This document shows positions 23,846 to 31,871 of a stretch of 40,385 nt of DNA, piece after piece (within the stretch, counting starts at the first letter, position 1; the number at the start of each line of letters is the position of its first letter). The DNA is from Alphaproteobacteria bacterium (GTDB taxonomy: Bacteria; Myxococcota_A; UBA796; UBA2385): positions 1 to 40,385 of the forward strand of contig JACKEY010000026.1 in assembly GCA_020632755.1 (NCBI GenBank), read 5' to 3'. A program made the translations under genes and the position numbers. The notes below the pieces were generated by a model that was not told the DNA's origin, ran no database searches, and saw nothing but the letters and a program-made list of their open reading frames with translations.

Positions 23846-25108
23846 TCAGGCGCCCTGGGCCCGGTAGGCCTCGATCAGGATCTCGGCGGTCGGGGGGCGC
23901 ATGATCTCGGTCGGCGGAAGCTCGCCGCCCACCAGCATGGACCGCACGGCCTTGCCGCTGATGAACAGGGGCTTGTCGTCGGCCGCGGTGTGGTTGTCCA
24001 TCAGGTCGACGCGGCCCATGGACGGGTAGTACGCGGCGAAGCCGACCTTGACGGGCTGGATGTGCAGCTCGCCGCCCAGGTTGTCGAAGATCTCGTGGGC
24101 GTCGAAGGGACCCCAGATGGCGCCGCCGTCGTCGTAGGGGGCGTCGGCGTGCTGGCGGCCGATGACGATGTTCGTGAAGCCGTGGTTCTGCCGGTAGATG
24201 GCGTGCATCACGGCTTCGGCGGGGCCGCCGTAGAACATCTTGATGTCCAGGCCGACCAGGTGGAACACGTCGTTGAGCTCGTAGCCGACGCTGTCCCACA
24301 GGGCGGTGTCGCTGTCGCCCTGGCCCAGGAGCCGGTTGGCCTTGAGGTTCGCGTAGGTCTTCATGCGGGTGACGGCGTCGACGTCGTCGCCCTTGAGCTG
24401 GCCGACCAGCGGGTTCAGGAAGACACCGGTGTACTTGCCGGCGCGGGTGAGTTCCTGGGCGCCGTGCACCAGGGCGTACTCGTGGGCCCGGTGCAGGGGG
24501 TTGCGGGTCTGGAAGGCCAGGGCCGCGTCGTAGCCGCGGTCCGCGATGACGGCGCGGGTGATGGTCGGGCTGAAGACGTAGTCACCGAAGTGGGGATCGA
24601 CCGGCTGGGGCAGGGTCTCGATCTCGCCGCCGACCAGCTTGGTGCGCTCGTCGTTCATGGCGATGTGGCCGCCGGGGTGGTCGGTGCGGGTCGTCTTGTA
24701 GACGGACTCGATGTACCGGGCCTTGTCCCAGTCGTAGACGCTGCTGACGCGCAGCACGCCGACCACTTCGCCGTCGCTGTTCACCAGGGCCGCGTGGTGC
24801 CCGGGCTTGAGGGTGGCCGCTTCGTCGTCGGTCACCGGCAGGGCCAGGGGGATGGACCAGGCGTAGGACGTGCCGCCGCGCACGATGGACCAGTTGTCCA
24901 GCACGTGGTTCCAGTCCGCTTCGTCCATCGGGCCGTCGAGGGGCGACAGGGTGCCGTCGGAGAACCGGTAGACCGCCGACAGGTCGGCGTCGGTCACCAG
25001 GATCTTGGGCATGTCGGCCGCTTCCGCGATCAGCGACTTGCGCTTGGACCAGGGCAGGACGCGGTCGACGAGCTTGTTGAGACCGCCGTGGACGGGAACG
25101 AGGGACAT
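23846..25108 (-). CDS. sat: Sulfate adenylyltransferase (ATP sulfurylase)
   Basis: 420 residues, the size of the monomeric Sat type rather than the CysDN type. It makes adenosine phosphosulfate from ATP and sulfate (or the reverse in dissimilatory metabolism). The nucleotide-binding QTRNPLHRAHE motif is at about 200-210, followed by GVFLNPLVGQLKGDD and IGRQHADAPYDDG. The C-terminal SGKAVRSMLVGGELPPTEIM is also canonical. The ATG at 25108 has GGAGG-like bases upstream. No APS reductase, APS kinase or sulfite reductase gene is in the window, so the pathway direction is not shown; assimilation is the simpler reading. Confidence 0.95.
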   Translation of the reverse strand: MSLVPVHGGLNKLVDRVLPWSKRKSLIAEAADMPKILVTDADLSAVYRFSDGTLSPLDGPMDEADWNHVLDNWSIVRGGTSYAWSIPLALPVTDDEAATLKPGHHAALVNSDGEVVGVLRVSSVYDWDKARYIESVYKTTRTDHPGGHIAMNDERTKLVGGEIETLPQPVDPHFGDYVFSPTITRAVIADRGYDAALAFQTRNPLHRAHEYALVHGAQELTRAGKYTGVFLNPLVGQLKGDDVDAVTRMKTYANLKANRLLGQGDSDTALWDSVGYELNDVFHLVGLDIKMFYGGPAEAVMHAIYRQNHGFTNIVIGRQHADAPYDDGGAIWGPFDAHEIFDNLGGELHIQPVKVGFAAYYPSMGRVDLMDNHTAADDKPLFISGKAVRSMLVGGELPPTEIMRPPTAEILIEAYRAQGA

Positions 25109-25206
25109 GGTGGCTCCAGTGCGGGAGGAAGGAGCCCCCTTGACCCGTCCCAGCCCCCCTGTCCACCGGTCCAGAGGTCGCGACAGTGACGGTCCCGTGC
25201 AGGTCC

Positions 25207-25222
25207 GGTGCAGGACTGCACC
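25207..25222. repeat. 16-bp inverted repeat upstream of sat
   Basis: GGTGCAG and CTGCACC are perfect 7-base arms around GA, about 100 bases before the sat start in the 145-base gap 25109-25253. The two-base centre makes it more like a dimeric protein site than an RNA hairpin. No regulator can be named. Confidence 0.35.
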
Positions 25223-25253
25223 CAGGTCGGCCGGGCGCAGCGACCCGCGAAGC

Positions 25254-26576
25254 TCAGTCGCAGTGACCGGGGCCGGACAGGCCGTTGTTCCAGTCGTCCA
25301 GCGCGTCCTTGATGTCCTCGCCGTCGGTGCCCCAGGCGCGGCAGTCGAAGGGCAGGCCGTCGCCGTCGTCCTTGTCGGCCAGCCAGGCGTCCGCGGCCTC
25401 GATCCAGTCGGCGATGTCGCTGTCGTCTGCGCCGCTGATGACGTTGAGCTTGGAGGCGATCAGCTGGCTGGCCAGCTGCAGGCTCTTGTCGCCGCCGGTC
25501 GACGTGCCGAGCAGGTCGAGGGCTTCGGCCTTGCTGTAGGTGCGCCCGCCCAGCTCGAGGCTGTCGACCGGCCACACCTCTTCGTGGGTCGTCCAGTAGC
25601 CACGCGTCCGGGTGCAGCCGCAGAGCCCCTCCCACAGCGTGAACTCGGCTTCCCAGCTCTCCTCGCCGTCGTCGACGCGGACCTTGGCCTGGGTGTGCGA
25701 GCAGTCGGCCGGCTCGAAGCAGACGGGCAGCTCCTCCTCGACCCCCGACACGACGCCGTCGAGCGCGTCGGTCAGCTCTTCGTACTCGTCGATCGCGCGG
25801 TAGGCGCCGCCGGTGGCGGATGCCAGGGCCGACAGCGCGTCGGCGTCCACGCCGGTGCCGATGCCGATGGTGTGGATCGGCGTCTGCACGCCCATCACCT
25901 CGAGGTCGTAGAGATCGAGCAGGGACGTGTCCACGCCGTCGCCCGCGTAGGACGTCGGGTGTTCGTCGGCCGAGTTGTTCTCCTGGCCGTCGGTGAACAC
26001 CACCATGGTGCGGGCGACCTGGCTCAGGCAGGCTTCCGTGCCGGTGCTGCCGTCGGTGACGCCGACGTCGGCCTGGAGCACGTCGTGGCCCAGCCGCACG
26101 CCGTCCCACAGGGCGGTCCAGCCGTTGGCGATGAACAGGTCGTCGACCGCGGCGGCCCAGGCCGCGCTGTCGTCGGTCAGGGGCAGCACGATCTCGCTCT
26201 GCGTCGTCACGCGGGTCAGGCCCACGCGATCGTCGGCGCCGCGGCCCAGGACGTGGTCGCCCATGACACCGACGGCTTCCTGCATCGGCTCGAGGTAGCC
26301 GGTCTCGCTGCCGCTGTTGTCGGCGACCAGCGACACCTCGAGCGACGCCGTGCCCGGCTCGCCGACCAGGGTGTCGGCCTCGGTCCAGTCGTCGCCGTCG
26401 CCGGCGCGGGTCCACACTGTGACCGTGACGTCTTCGGCCAGGCCGTGGGCGCCGTCGCCGGTGCTGCGGGTGGAGAGGGTCATGCCGCCCACGCGGTCGC
26501 CGTAGGCGCCGACGCGGGCGACGGCGAGCTCGTCGCCGCTGGTGCAAGCCAGGAGGAGCAAGGGAAGGAGGGACAT
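25254..26576 (-). CDS. Von Willebrand factor A domain lipoprotein with GYW(x)TH C-terminal module
   Basis: 440 residues from ATG 26576. A short lipoprotein signal, MSLLPLLLLAC (Cys11), precedes a beta region. A vWA domain (about 78-275) follows with a complete metal-ion-dependent adhesion site: DNSGS (Asp86-Ser90), Thr in GWTALWDG, and Asp in VVFTDGQEN. The C-terminal 110 residues start with CGCTRTRGYWTTHEEVWP, a module known from many secreted bacterial proteins (usually GYWKTH) but of unknown role. Several Cys pairs suggest disulfides. It is likely a surface protein binding another protein. The frame is open to 26654, but the lipoprotein signal fixes the start. It is divergent from bioA. 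Confidence 0.85.
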   Translation of the reverse strand: MSLLPLLLLACTSGDELAVARVGAYGDRVGGMTLSTRSTGDGAHGLAEDVTVTVWTRAGDGDDWTEADTLVGEPGTASLEVSLVADNSGSETGYLEPMQEAVGVMGDHVLGRGADDRVGLTRVTTQSEIVLPLTDDSAAWAAAVDDLFIANGWTALWDGVRLGHDVLQADVGVTDGSTGTEACLSQVARTMVVFTDGQENNSADEHPTSYAGDGVDTSLLDLYDLEVMGVQTPIHTIGIGTGVDADALSALASATGGAYRAIDEYEELTDALDGVVSGVEEELPVCFEPADCSHTQAKVRVDDGEESWEAEFTLWEGLCGCTRTRGYWTTHEEVWPVDSLELGGRTYSKAEALDLLGTSTGGDKSLQLASQLIASKLNVISGADDSDIADWIEAADAWLADKDDGDGLPFDCRAWGTDGEDIKDALDDWNNGLSGPGHCD

Positions 26577-26751
26577 GGTCGCTCCGGGGACGAGGGCTCC
26601 GGGACCGCGCGGGGAGCCTGCCCGAGAAAGGAGGCGTCTCGAAACGGGACGCATCGGAAAGGTACCTACGGGGCCGGCCCGGATCGACGCCGAGGAGGAT
26701 CCCGTGACGTGCTAGGACAACCTCTTCTCCTGCAGTCGTCCGTCCTCCCTG
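26577..26751. promoter_or_regulatory. Divergent region between the vWA lipoprotein gene and bioA
   Basis: 175 bases without a gene. TAGGAC at 26713-26718 is the only -10-like word for bioA, and GTACCTACGG near 26660 is the corresponding AT-richer patch for the leftward gene. No -35, and no biotin-repressor-like palindrome with the usual TTGTAAACC words, is visible. Confidence 0.25.
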
Positions 26752-28101
26752 GTGCGCGCCGTGTCCGACCCCGCCCTCCCCTCCCCCGAGCAGCTCGAGC
26801 AGTGGGACCTCGACCACGTCTGGCACCCGTTCACCCAGCACCAGGAGTGGGAAGCCGACGGGCCCCCGCTGATCGTCGACCGCGCCGACGGCGTGTACCT
26901 GATCGACGTGCGCGGGCGGCGGTACCTGGACGGCGTCAGCAGCCTGTGGACCAACGTGCACGGCCACCGCCACCCCGCCCTGGACGCCGCGGTGCGCGAC
27001 CAGCTCGACCGGGTGGCCCACAGCACGCTGCTCGGGCTGTCGGGCACGCCAGCCGTGCACCTGGCCCGGCGGCTCGCGCAGCTGGTCGAGGCGCGCCTGC
27101 CGGGCAGCGGCCTGCGCCGGGTCTTCTACACGGACGCCGGCAGCACCGCGGTGGAGGTCGCGCTGAAGATGGCCTTCCAGTGGCAGCAGCAGGCCGGGAA
27201 CACCGCTCGCACGCGCTTCGCCGCCCTGACCGAGGCCTACCACGGCGACACCTTGGGATCGGTGTCGGTCGGCGGCATCGACCTCTTCCACGCGGTCTAC
27301 AAGGGCCTGCTGTTCGACGCGGTGCGGCTGCCGGCCCCCGAGCGCGCCGCGCCGGCCGAAGAAGCCGCCTGCCTGGAGCGGGCCGCCGCCCTGTTCGCCG
27401 CCCACGGCGACACGCTGGCCGCCGTCGTGGTCGAGCCGCTGGTCCAGGGCGCAGCGGGCATGCGCATGCACAGCCCCGACTTCCTGCGGCGGCTGCTGTC
27501 GATGGCCCGCGACGCCGGCGCGCTCGTGATCGTCGACGAGGTCGCGACCGGCTTCGGCCGCACGGGCACCCTGTTCGCGATGGAACAGGTCGGCTTCTCG
27601 CCCGACCTGCTGTGCCTCGCGAAGGGCCTGTCCGGCGGCTACCTGCCGCTGGCCGCGACCCTGGCCACCGAGCGGATCTTCGACGGCTTCCGCGGCGACA
27701 GCCAGAGCCACCGGACCCTGTTCCACGGCCACACCTACACCGGCAACGCCCTGGCCTGCGCCGCCGCGCTGGCCAACCTCGATCTGTTCGAGCAGGGCGA
27801 CGTGTTGGCCGGCCTGCCGGCCCGGGTGGCCGCGCTCGGACAGGCGATGGCCGCGGTCCCCGACCGCTACGTGGTCGAGCGTCGCCAGAAGGGCCTGATG
27901 GCCGGCCTGCTGCTGCGCCACCACCGCGGCCCGGCGGCCCGGATCGGCCACCGGGTCTGCATGGCCGCGCGCGACCACGGCGTCGTGGTGCGTCCGCTCG
28001 GCGACCTCGTCGTGCTGATGCCGCCGCTGGCCATGACCCCCGACCAGATCGGGGACGTCGTGGCCGGCGTGCACGCAGCCATCGTCGACGTGCTGGGCTG
28101 A
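26752..28101 (+). CDS. bioA: Adenosylmethionine-8-amino-7-oxononanoate aminotransferase
   Basis: 449 residues from GTG 26752 (a second GTG at 26761 is possible; neither has a ribosome site). A PLP aminotransferase making 7,8-diaminopelargonate from KAPA with SAM as amino donor. Landmarks: WHPFTQHQEWEADGPPLI, the BioA-specific start; YLDGVSSLW; YTDAGSTAVEVALKMA; EAYHGDTLGS; DEVATGFGRTG; and the PLP Lys291 in LAKGLSGGYLPL. It lies 6.3 kb from bioB-bioF, on the same strand but separated by leftward genes, so it must have its own promoter. The dethiobiotin synthetase gene that would use its product is not in the window. Confidence 0.94.
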   Translation: MRAVSDPALPSPEQLEQWDLDHVWHPFTQHQEWEADGPPLIVDRADGVYLIDVRGRRYLDGVSSLWTNVHGHRHPALDAAVRDQLDRVAHSTLLGLSGTPAVHLARRLAQLVEARLPGSGLRRVFYTDAGSTAVEVALKMAFQWQQQAGNTARTRFAALTEAYHGDTLGSVSVGGIDLFHAVYKGLLFDAVRLPAPERAAPAEEAACLERAAALFAAHGDTLAAVVVEPLVQGAAGMRMHSPDFLRRLLSMARDAGALVIVDEVATGFGRTGTLFAMEQVGFSPDLLCLAKGLSGGYLPLAATLATERIFDGFRGDSQSHRTLFHGHTYTGNALACAAALANLDLFEQGDVLAGLPARVAALGQAMAAVPDRYVVERRQKGLMAGLLLRHHRGPAARIGHRVCMAARDHGVVVRPLGDLVVLMPPLAMTPDQIGDVVAGVHAAIVDVLG

Positions 28102-28119
28102 CCCCGCGGCCCTGCCGGG

Positions 28120-28563
28120 TCAACGCGGCAGCTTCAGCACGCTGCGGACCGCGTCGGCCGCCATCAAGGTGATGCCGAAGGCCACCCCACCGACCACGGC
28201 GCCGACGGCGGGTGCGGCCCACAACAGCGTCGTGGCGCCGAACTCGAACTGTTCGGGCGCGGCGCGCCACGCGAGCGCGTAGGCCGCCGCGGCGACGAGC
28301 CCGTGCCCGATGCCGCTGGCGATCCCCAGCCGCTTGATGATCGGCAGCGCGCGCGGCGACAGGCCTCCGCGCTGGCCGCGGAACCACAGCACGCCGGCGG
28401 TCACGGCGAACAGCAGCGCAAGGGCGGGGACGATGCCGACACCCGCACCGGCGCGATGCTGCGCCAGGGCGGCGCCGAACACGGCGACCAGCTGGAAGGG
28501 CAGCAGTCCGACCCAGCGGAGGGGAGCTGCGGGCGCGGGTTCCTGGGCGTCGACCGGTGGCAT
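28120..28563 (-). CDS. Small membrane protein, unknown
   Basis: 147 residues with four predicted membrane helices (about 18-38, 43-62, 80-98 and 108-135) and short loops. There is a basic stretch RGQRGGLSPRALPIIKRLG between helices 2 and 3. No family is recognised. The ATG at 28563 has TAGGCC seven bases upstream and no obvious ribosome site apart from GGGCGG. It is convergent with bioA (18-base gap) and divergent from the HEAT-repeat gene. Confidence 0.6.
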   Translation of the reverse strand: MPPVDAQEPAPAAPLRWVGLLPFQLVAVFGAALAQHRAGAGVGIVPALALLFAVTAGVLWFRGQRGGLSPRALPIIKRLGIASGIGHGLVAAAAYALAWRAAPEQFEFGATTLLWAAPAVGAVVGGVAFGITLMAADAVRSVLKLPR

Positions 28564-28678
28564 CCGCCCTGGCCTATCACCGGAAGCCGTTCGTTCGCGC
28601 GCCGAGTACGACGGACGGCCCGGGCCGTACCATGGACCGCCGCCAGTGTGCTATTCCTGGGGGTCGAGGCGACTTGTC

Positions 28679-30418
28679 ATGCATGAACCCGCAGCCGTGG
28701 ACCGCAAGCCGGGAAGCAGCCTGCCGCTGCGCAAGGGCAGCGCGCCCCAGGCCGTCTCCGACGCGCTGCGTGCGATGGCCCGCCTGGTTCGCAGCTTCTC
28801 GCTGTACGACCTGCGGAACCAGACGGTCATCGGCTTCCTGACCGAGTTCCGTACCGCCATGCGCGAGGCGCTGGACGCCCACGGCCGCATCGAGCTGGTG
28901 GTGCGCCCCTTCGAGTTCGTCTACCACGACCAGGTCGTCTACCTGGAGCGCGACCGCGAGCGCTCGCTGGCGTTCCGACTGTTCCGCGATGGCGTGCGCA
29001 AGCTCACCATCGAGCCGGGGGCATCGTGGGAGGAACAGGTTCGTCTGCTCGAGGTGGTCGGCATCCTGAGCACCGGCCTGACGCAGCACGAGGACGACCT
29101 GGTCACCCTGTTCTGGAAGTCGGACTTCCAGGGCATCTCGATCGAGGCGGTCGACGGCTTCGTGTCCGACGACGTGACGACCGCGATCGGCGGCGGCACC
29201 GCCTCGACGCCGCGGCCCGAAGGCCCCCTGGCCCCCGACATCGGCCGCGCCGAGGTCCCGCGCGACTGGGACCTGCCCATCCCCGCCGTGCTCGAGCCCG
29301 CCGCCATCAAGCTGCGCACCATCCCGATGGAGCGCATCCACCGCCTGCAGGACGAAGCCGACACCGAAGAGCTCCCGGACCTGTGCATGCGCCTGGTCGA
29401 CGAGCTCATCGACCTCATCCAGGACCCGGTGGATCCGACCGGGGTGGTCGACGTCGCCCACGTGTTCGCCGAGATCCGCGACTACTACCTGGGGGAAGGC
29501 GACATGGCCTCGGTCGTCGAGCTCCTGCGGCGGCTGTCCCCGCTCCAGCAGATCGACGCGGAGCGCATCGGCCCCGTGCTGGCGGGCTTCGTCGGCACCC
29601 GCACCGTGGCCGGCGTCCTCGAGCTCGCGCTGCGCCCCTCGGCCCCCGACCTGCGGGAGATCCGGGCGATGCTCACCGCGCTGCCCGGCGAACACGATGC
29701 AGACATCCTGCTCTACCTCCTCGACGAACCCGATCCCGTGCGGCAGCGGATCCTCGCCGATCTCGCCGCGACCTGGGCCCGCGATCGCCCGGCACGCCTG
29801 CTCTCGGCCGTGCCCTCGCTGCCGGCCCTGGCCACCCGGCGCATCGCCGTGGCCATCCTGCGCGACGCCCCGCAGCAGACCGTCGACCTGGGCCTGGTCC
29901 TGCTGGGTCGGTCCGAGGACGACCTGCGCGCAGAGGGGATCCGGCTCCTGGATGGCGCCCCCGTCAAGAAGGCCCACGCCGAGCGGCTGCTGGCCCTGCT
30001 GGACCACCCGGACGCCGCCGTGCGCGTCGTCGCCATCGAGCGGCTGGCGCGGCTGGCCGTCCCCGCCCACGCCGATGCCCTGCTGCGACGGCTGCAGCAG
30101 CCCGGCGTGGCGGCCGAAGAAGCCGCCACGATCGGCGTCGCCCTGTGCAGCGTGGCCCCCGAGCGCTTCGAGGGCGAGATGGTGGAGTGGACCCGCCCGC
30201 GGTCGCTGTGGAAGCGGCTGTTCCAGATGCCCAAGGACACGACCCTGCAATTCGCCGCGGTGAGCGGCCTCGCCAGCCTGGACCTGGCCCGCCACGGCGA
30301 GCTGATCCGCTGGCTCTCCAAGCGCTCCGGCAGCGAGCTGTCGCAGCACTGCGTGCGGGTGCTGACCGACCGGTCCCTGCGCGCGCCCACCGGAGCGCAC
30401 GGGAGGCTCGATGCCTGA
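28679..30418 (+). CDS. HEAT-repeat protein with N-terminal signalling module
   Basis: 579 residues from ATG 28679; the frame is open upstream, but no other start has a good site and the intergenic patch CTATTCC just before looks like a -10. Residues about 25-150 (AMARLVRSFSLYDLRNQTV, IELVVRPFEFVYHDQVVY, LTIEPGASWEEQVRLLEVVG) form a compact alpha/beta module. Residues about 200-570 are alpha-helical repeats of the HEAT/armadillo kind (ALLDHPDAAVRVVAIERLAR is a clear unit). It is cytoplasmic, with no catalytic motif. The end overlaps the HD-domain gene by eight bases. A scaffold or regulator working with that protein is the likely role. Confidence 0.75.
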   Translation: MHEPAAVDRKPGSSLPLRKGSAPQAVSDALRAMARLVRSFSLYDLRNQTVIGFLTEFRTAMREALDAHGRIELVVRPFEFVYHDQVVYLERDRERSLAFRLFRDGVRKLTIEPGASWEEQVRLLEVVGILSTGLTQHEDDLVTLFWKSDFQGISIEAVDGFVSDDVTTAIGGGTASTPRPEGPLAPDIGRAEVPRDWDLPIPAVLEPAAIKLRTIPMERIHRLQDEADTEELPDLCMRLVDELIDLIQDPVDPTGVVDVAHVFAEIRDYYLGEGDMASVVELLRRLSPLQQIDAERIGPVLAGFVGTRTVAGVLELALRPSAPDLREIRAMLTALPGEHDADILLYLLDEPDPVRQRILADLAATWARDRPARLLSAVPSLPALATRRIAVAILRDAPQQTVDLGLVLLGRSEDDLRAEGIRLLDGAPVKKAHAERLLALLDHPDAAVRVVAIERLARLAVPAHADALLRRLQQPGVAAEEAATIGVALCSVAPERFEGEMVEWTRPRSLWKRLFQMPKDTTLQFAAVSGLASLDLARHGELIRWLSKRSGSELSQHCVRVLTDRSLRAPTGAHGRLDA

Positions 30419-31871
30419 GCCCACGACGCCCGTCCCCCCGGCCGCCCACGCCGAGCCCGCGTCCATCCCGCCGGCGATCCTGCGCAGCATCCAGCAGCTG
30501 CAGCGCGCGCGCGACCGGGTGCACGCCGGCGAACAGGACGGGCTGGTCGACGAGGTCCGCACGCGGGGCGAGCACCTGGTGATGAGCCTGCTCGCCGTGC
30601 TGCGCATGACGCGCACCCACGGCACGGGCAACGACGCCTTCGAGCGCCCGGTGCGCGACCTGCGCGCCACGGTCTCGGACCTGCACGAGCGGCTGGGCGC
30701 CGTGCACGTGGTGCTGGTCGAGGATCAGGTCTACGTCAACGACACCCGGGTGCGGTTCGACGAGCGCACCGAGCTCGGCCGCAAGCTGACCTTCGAGCTC
30801 GGCCGCCACGCCGTCGGAGGGTTGAGCTTCCACGACCGCCTGACCGGCATCGAGGTGCGGACCCTGGTCGACCTGCTGGGCCAGCCCCCCGCCGAGGTCG
30901 CCCCCCGCCAGGCCCTCGCCGACGCCATGCGGGCCCGGGGCGTGCGCAGCATCGAGCTGCACGGCGAGTACCGGTTCAAGCTCAGCGGCGAGACGGAAGC
31001 CCACGCGTCGACCCACGACACCATCCACCTCGACCACCGCACCACCGCGGTCATCGACCACTGCTGGGACAACCTGGGCCAGAACCGCATGCCGCCGGCA
31101 TCCCAGGTGCGCCGCGTGGTGGCCGAGCTGGTCCAGGAAGGCGACTACACGGCGCTCATCCACGAGGACCGGCCGGGCATCGGCAGCTACACCGCCCACG
31201 TGCAGCGGGTGACCCACGTCGCCCTGATGCTCGGCCAGGCGCTCGGTCTGTCGACCGAGGTGCTCCAGGATCTGGGCGTGGCCGCCATGTTCCACGACAT
31301 CGGCTACGCCTCGCGCGAGGGCCAGCAGGTCGACGAGAGCGGCAAGGTGGTGGCCGAGGGATTCGCGCCGCCCTTCCCCCGCCACGGGTCGGCCGGCGTG
31401 CGCCTGATGCTGAAGCAGCGGGGCTTCCACGAAGGCAAGATCCGCCGCGCGCTGGCCACGATCGAGCACCACCGCGACCTGGACAACGCAAAGGGGCGCC
31501 CGTCGCTGTTCGGTCGCATCCTGCGGATCTCCGAGGATTACGACAACCTGATCCGCGTGCGCGGCGGCGGCTTCCCGCCCGCCGACGCCCTGGCGCGCAT
31601 GGGGGCCTGGGCGGGGCTGCGCTACGACGCCGTGCTGCTGCAGCTGCTCATCAACACCCTGGGGCGGTACCCGCCCGGCACGGTGTTGGAGCTGCAGGAT
31701 GGACGGATCGTGCGCTCGCGGTCGACGGTGCGCTTCCCCGGGTCGTGGGAGAAGCCGCTGTGCGAGGTGCTGCGCGAAGCGAACGGCCGACCGCCCGACC
31801 AGGAGACCATCATCGACCTGGATCGCGAGGGCGAGGTGCTGCGGGTGCTGCGGGCCGTGCGCGAGACCTGA
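30411..31871 (+). CDS. HD-domain (HD-GYP-like) phosphohydrolase
   Basis: 486 residues. Its ATG lies inside the end of the HEAT-repeat gene (eight-base overlap). The N-terminal module at about 50-170 (VHVVLVEDQVYVNDTRV, GLSFHDRLTGIEVRTLVDLL) resembles that of the partner. The HD domain spans about 255-400: His263, His269, and the His295-Asp296 pair in AAMFHDIGY; then PRHGSAGVRLML and TIEHHRDLDNAKGRPSLFGR. In HD-GYP cyclic-di-GMP phosphodiesterases the last block is HHE.xDGxGYP; here the GYP is not kept, so activity on c-di-GMP is uncertain. The stop is directly adjacent to the stop of the next, opposing gene. Confidence 0.8.
   Translation: MPEPTTPVPPAAHAEPASIPPAILRSIQQLQRARDRVHAGEQDGLVDEVRTRGEHLVMSLLAVLRMTRTHGTGNDAFERPVRDLRATVSDLHERLGAVHVVLVEDQVYVNDTRVRFDERTELGRKLTFELGRHAVGGLSFHDRLTGIEVRTLVDLLGQPPAEVAPRQALADAMRARGVRSIELHGEYRFKLSGETEAHASTHDTIHLDHRTTAVIDHCWDNLGQNRMPPASQVRRVVAELVQEGDYTALIHEDRPGIGSYTAHVQRVTHVALMLGQALGLSTEVLQDLGVAAMFHDIGYASREGQQVDESGKVVAEGFAPPFPRHGSAGVRLMLKQRGFHEGKIRRALATIEHHRDLDNAKGRPSLFGRILRISEDYDNLIRVRGGGFPPADALARMGAWAGLRYDAVLLQLLINTLGRYPPGTVLELQDGRIVRSRSTVRFPGSWEKPLCEVLREANGRPPDQETIIDLDREGEVLRVLRAVRET

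Noticed and set aside
23491..23904. Rightward Ser/Val/Pro-rich 137-residue frame
   Set aside because: Mirror image of the lipoprotein linker; the leftward gene has a proper lipoprotein signal and ribosome site.
25080..25253. Riboswitch ahead of sat
   Set aside because: No conserved SAM- or other riboswitch core seen; only a short dyad is present.
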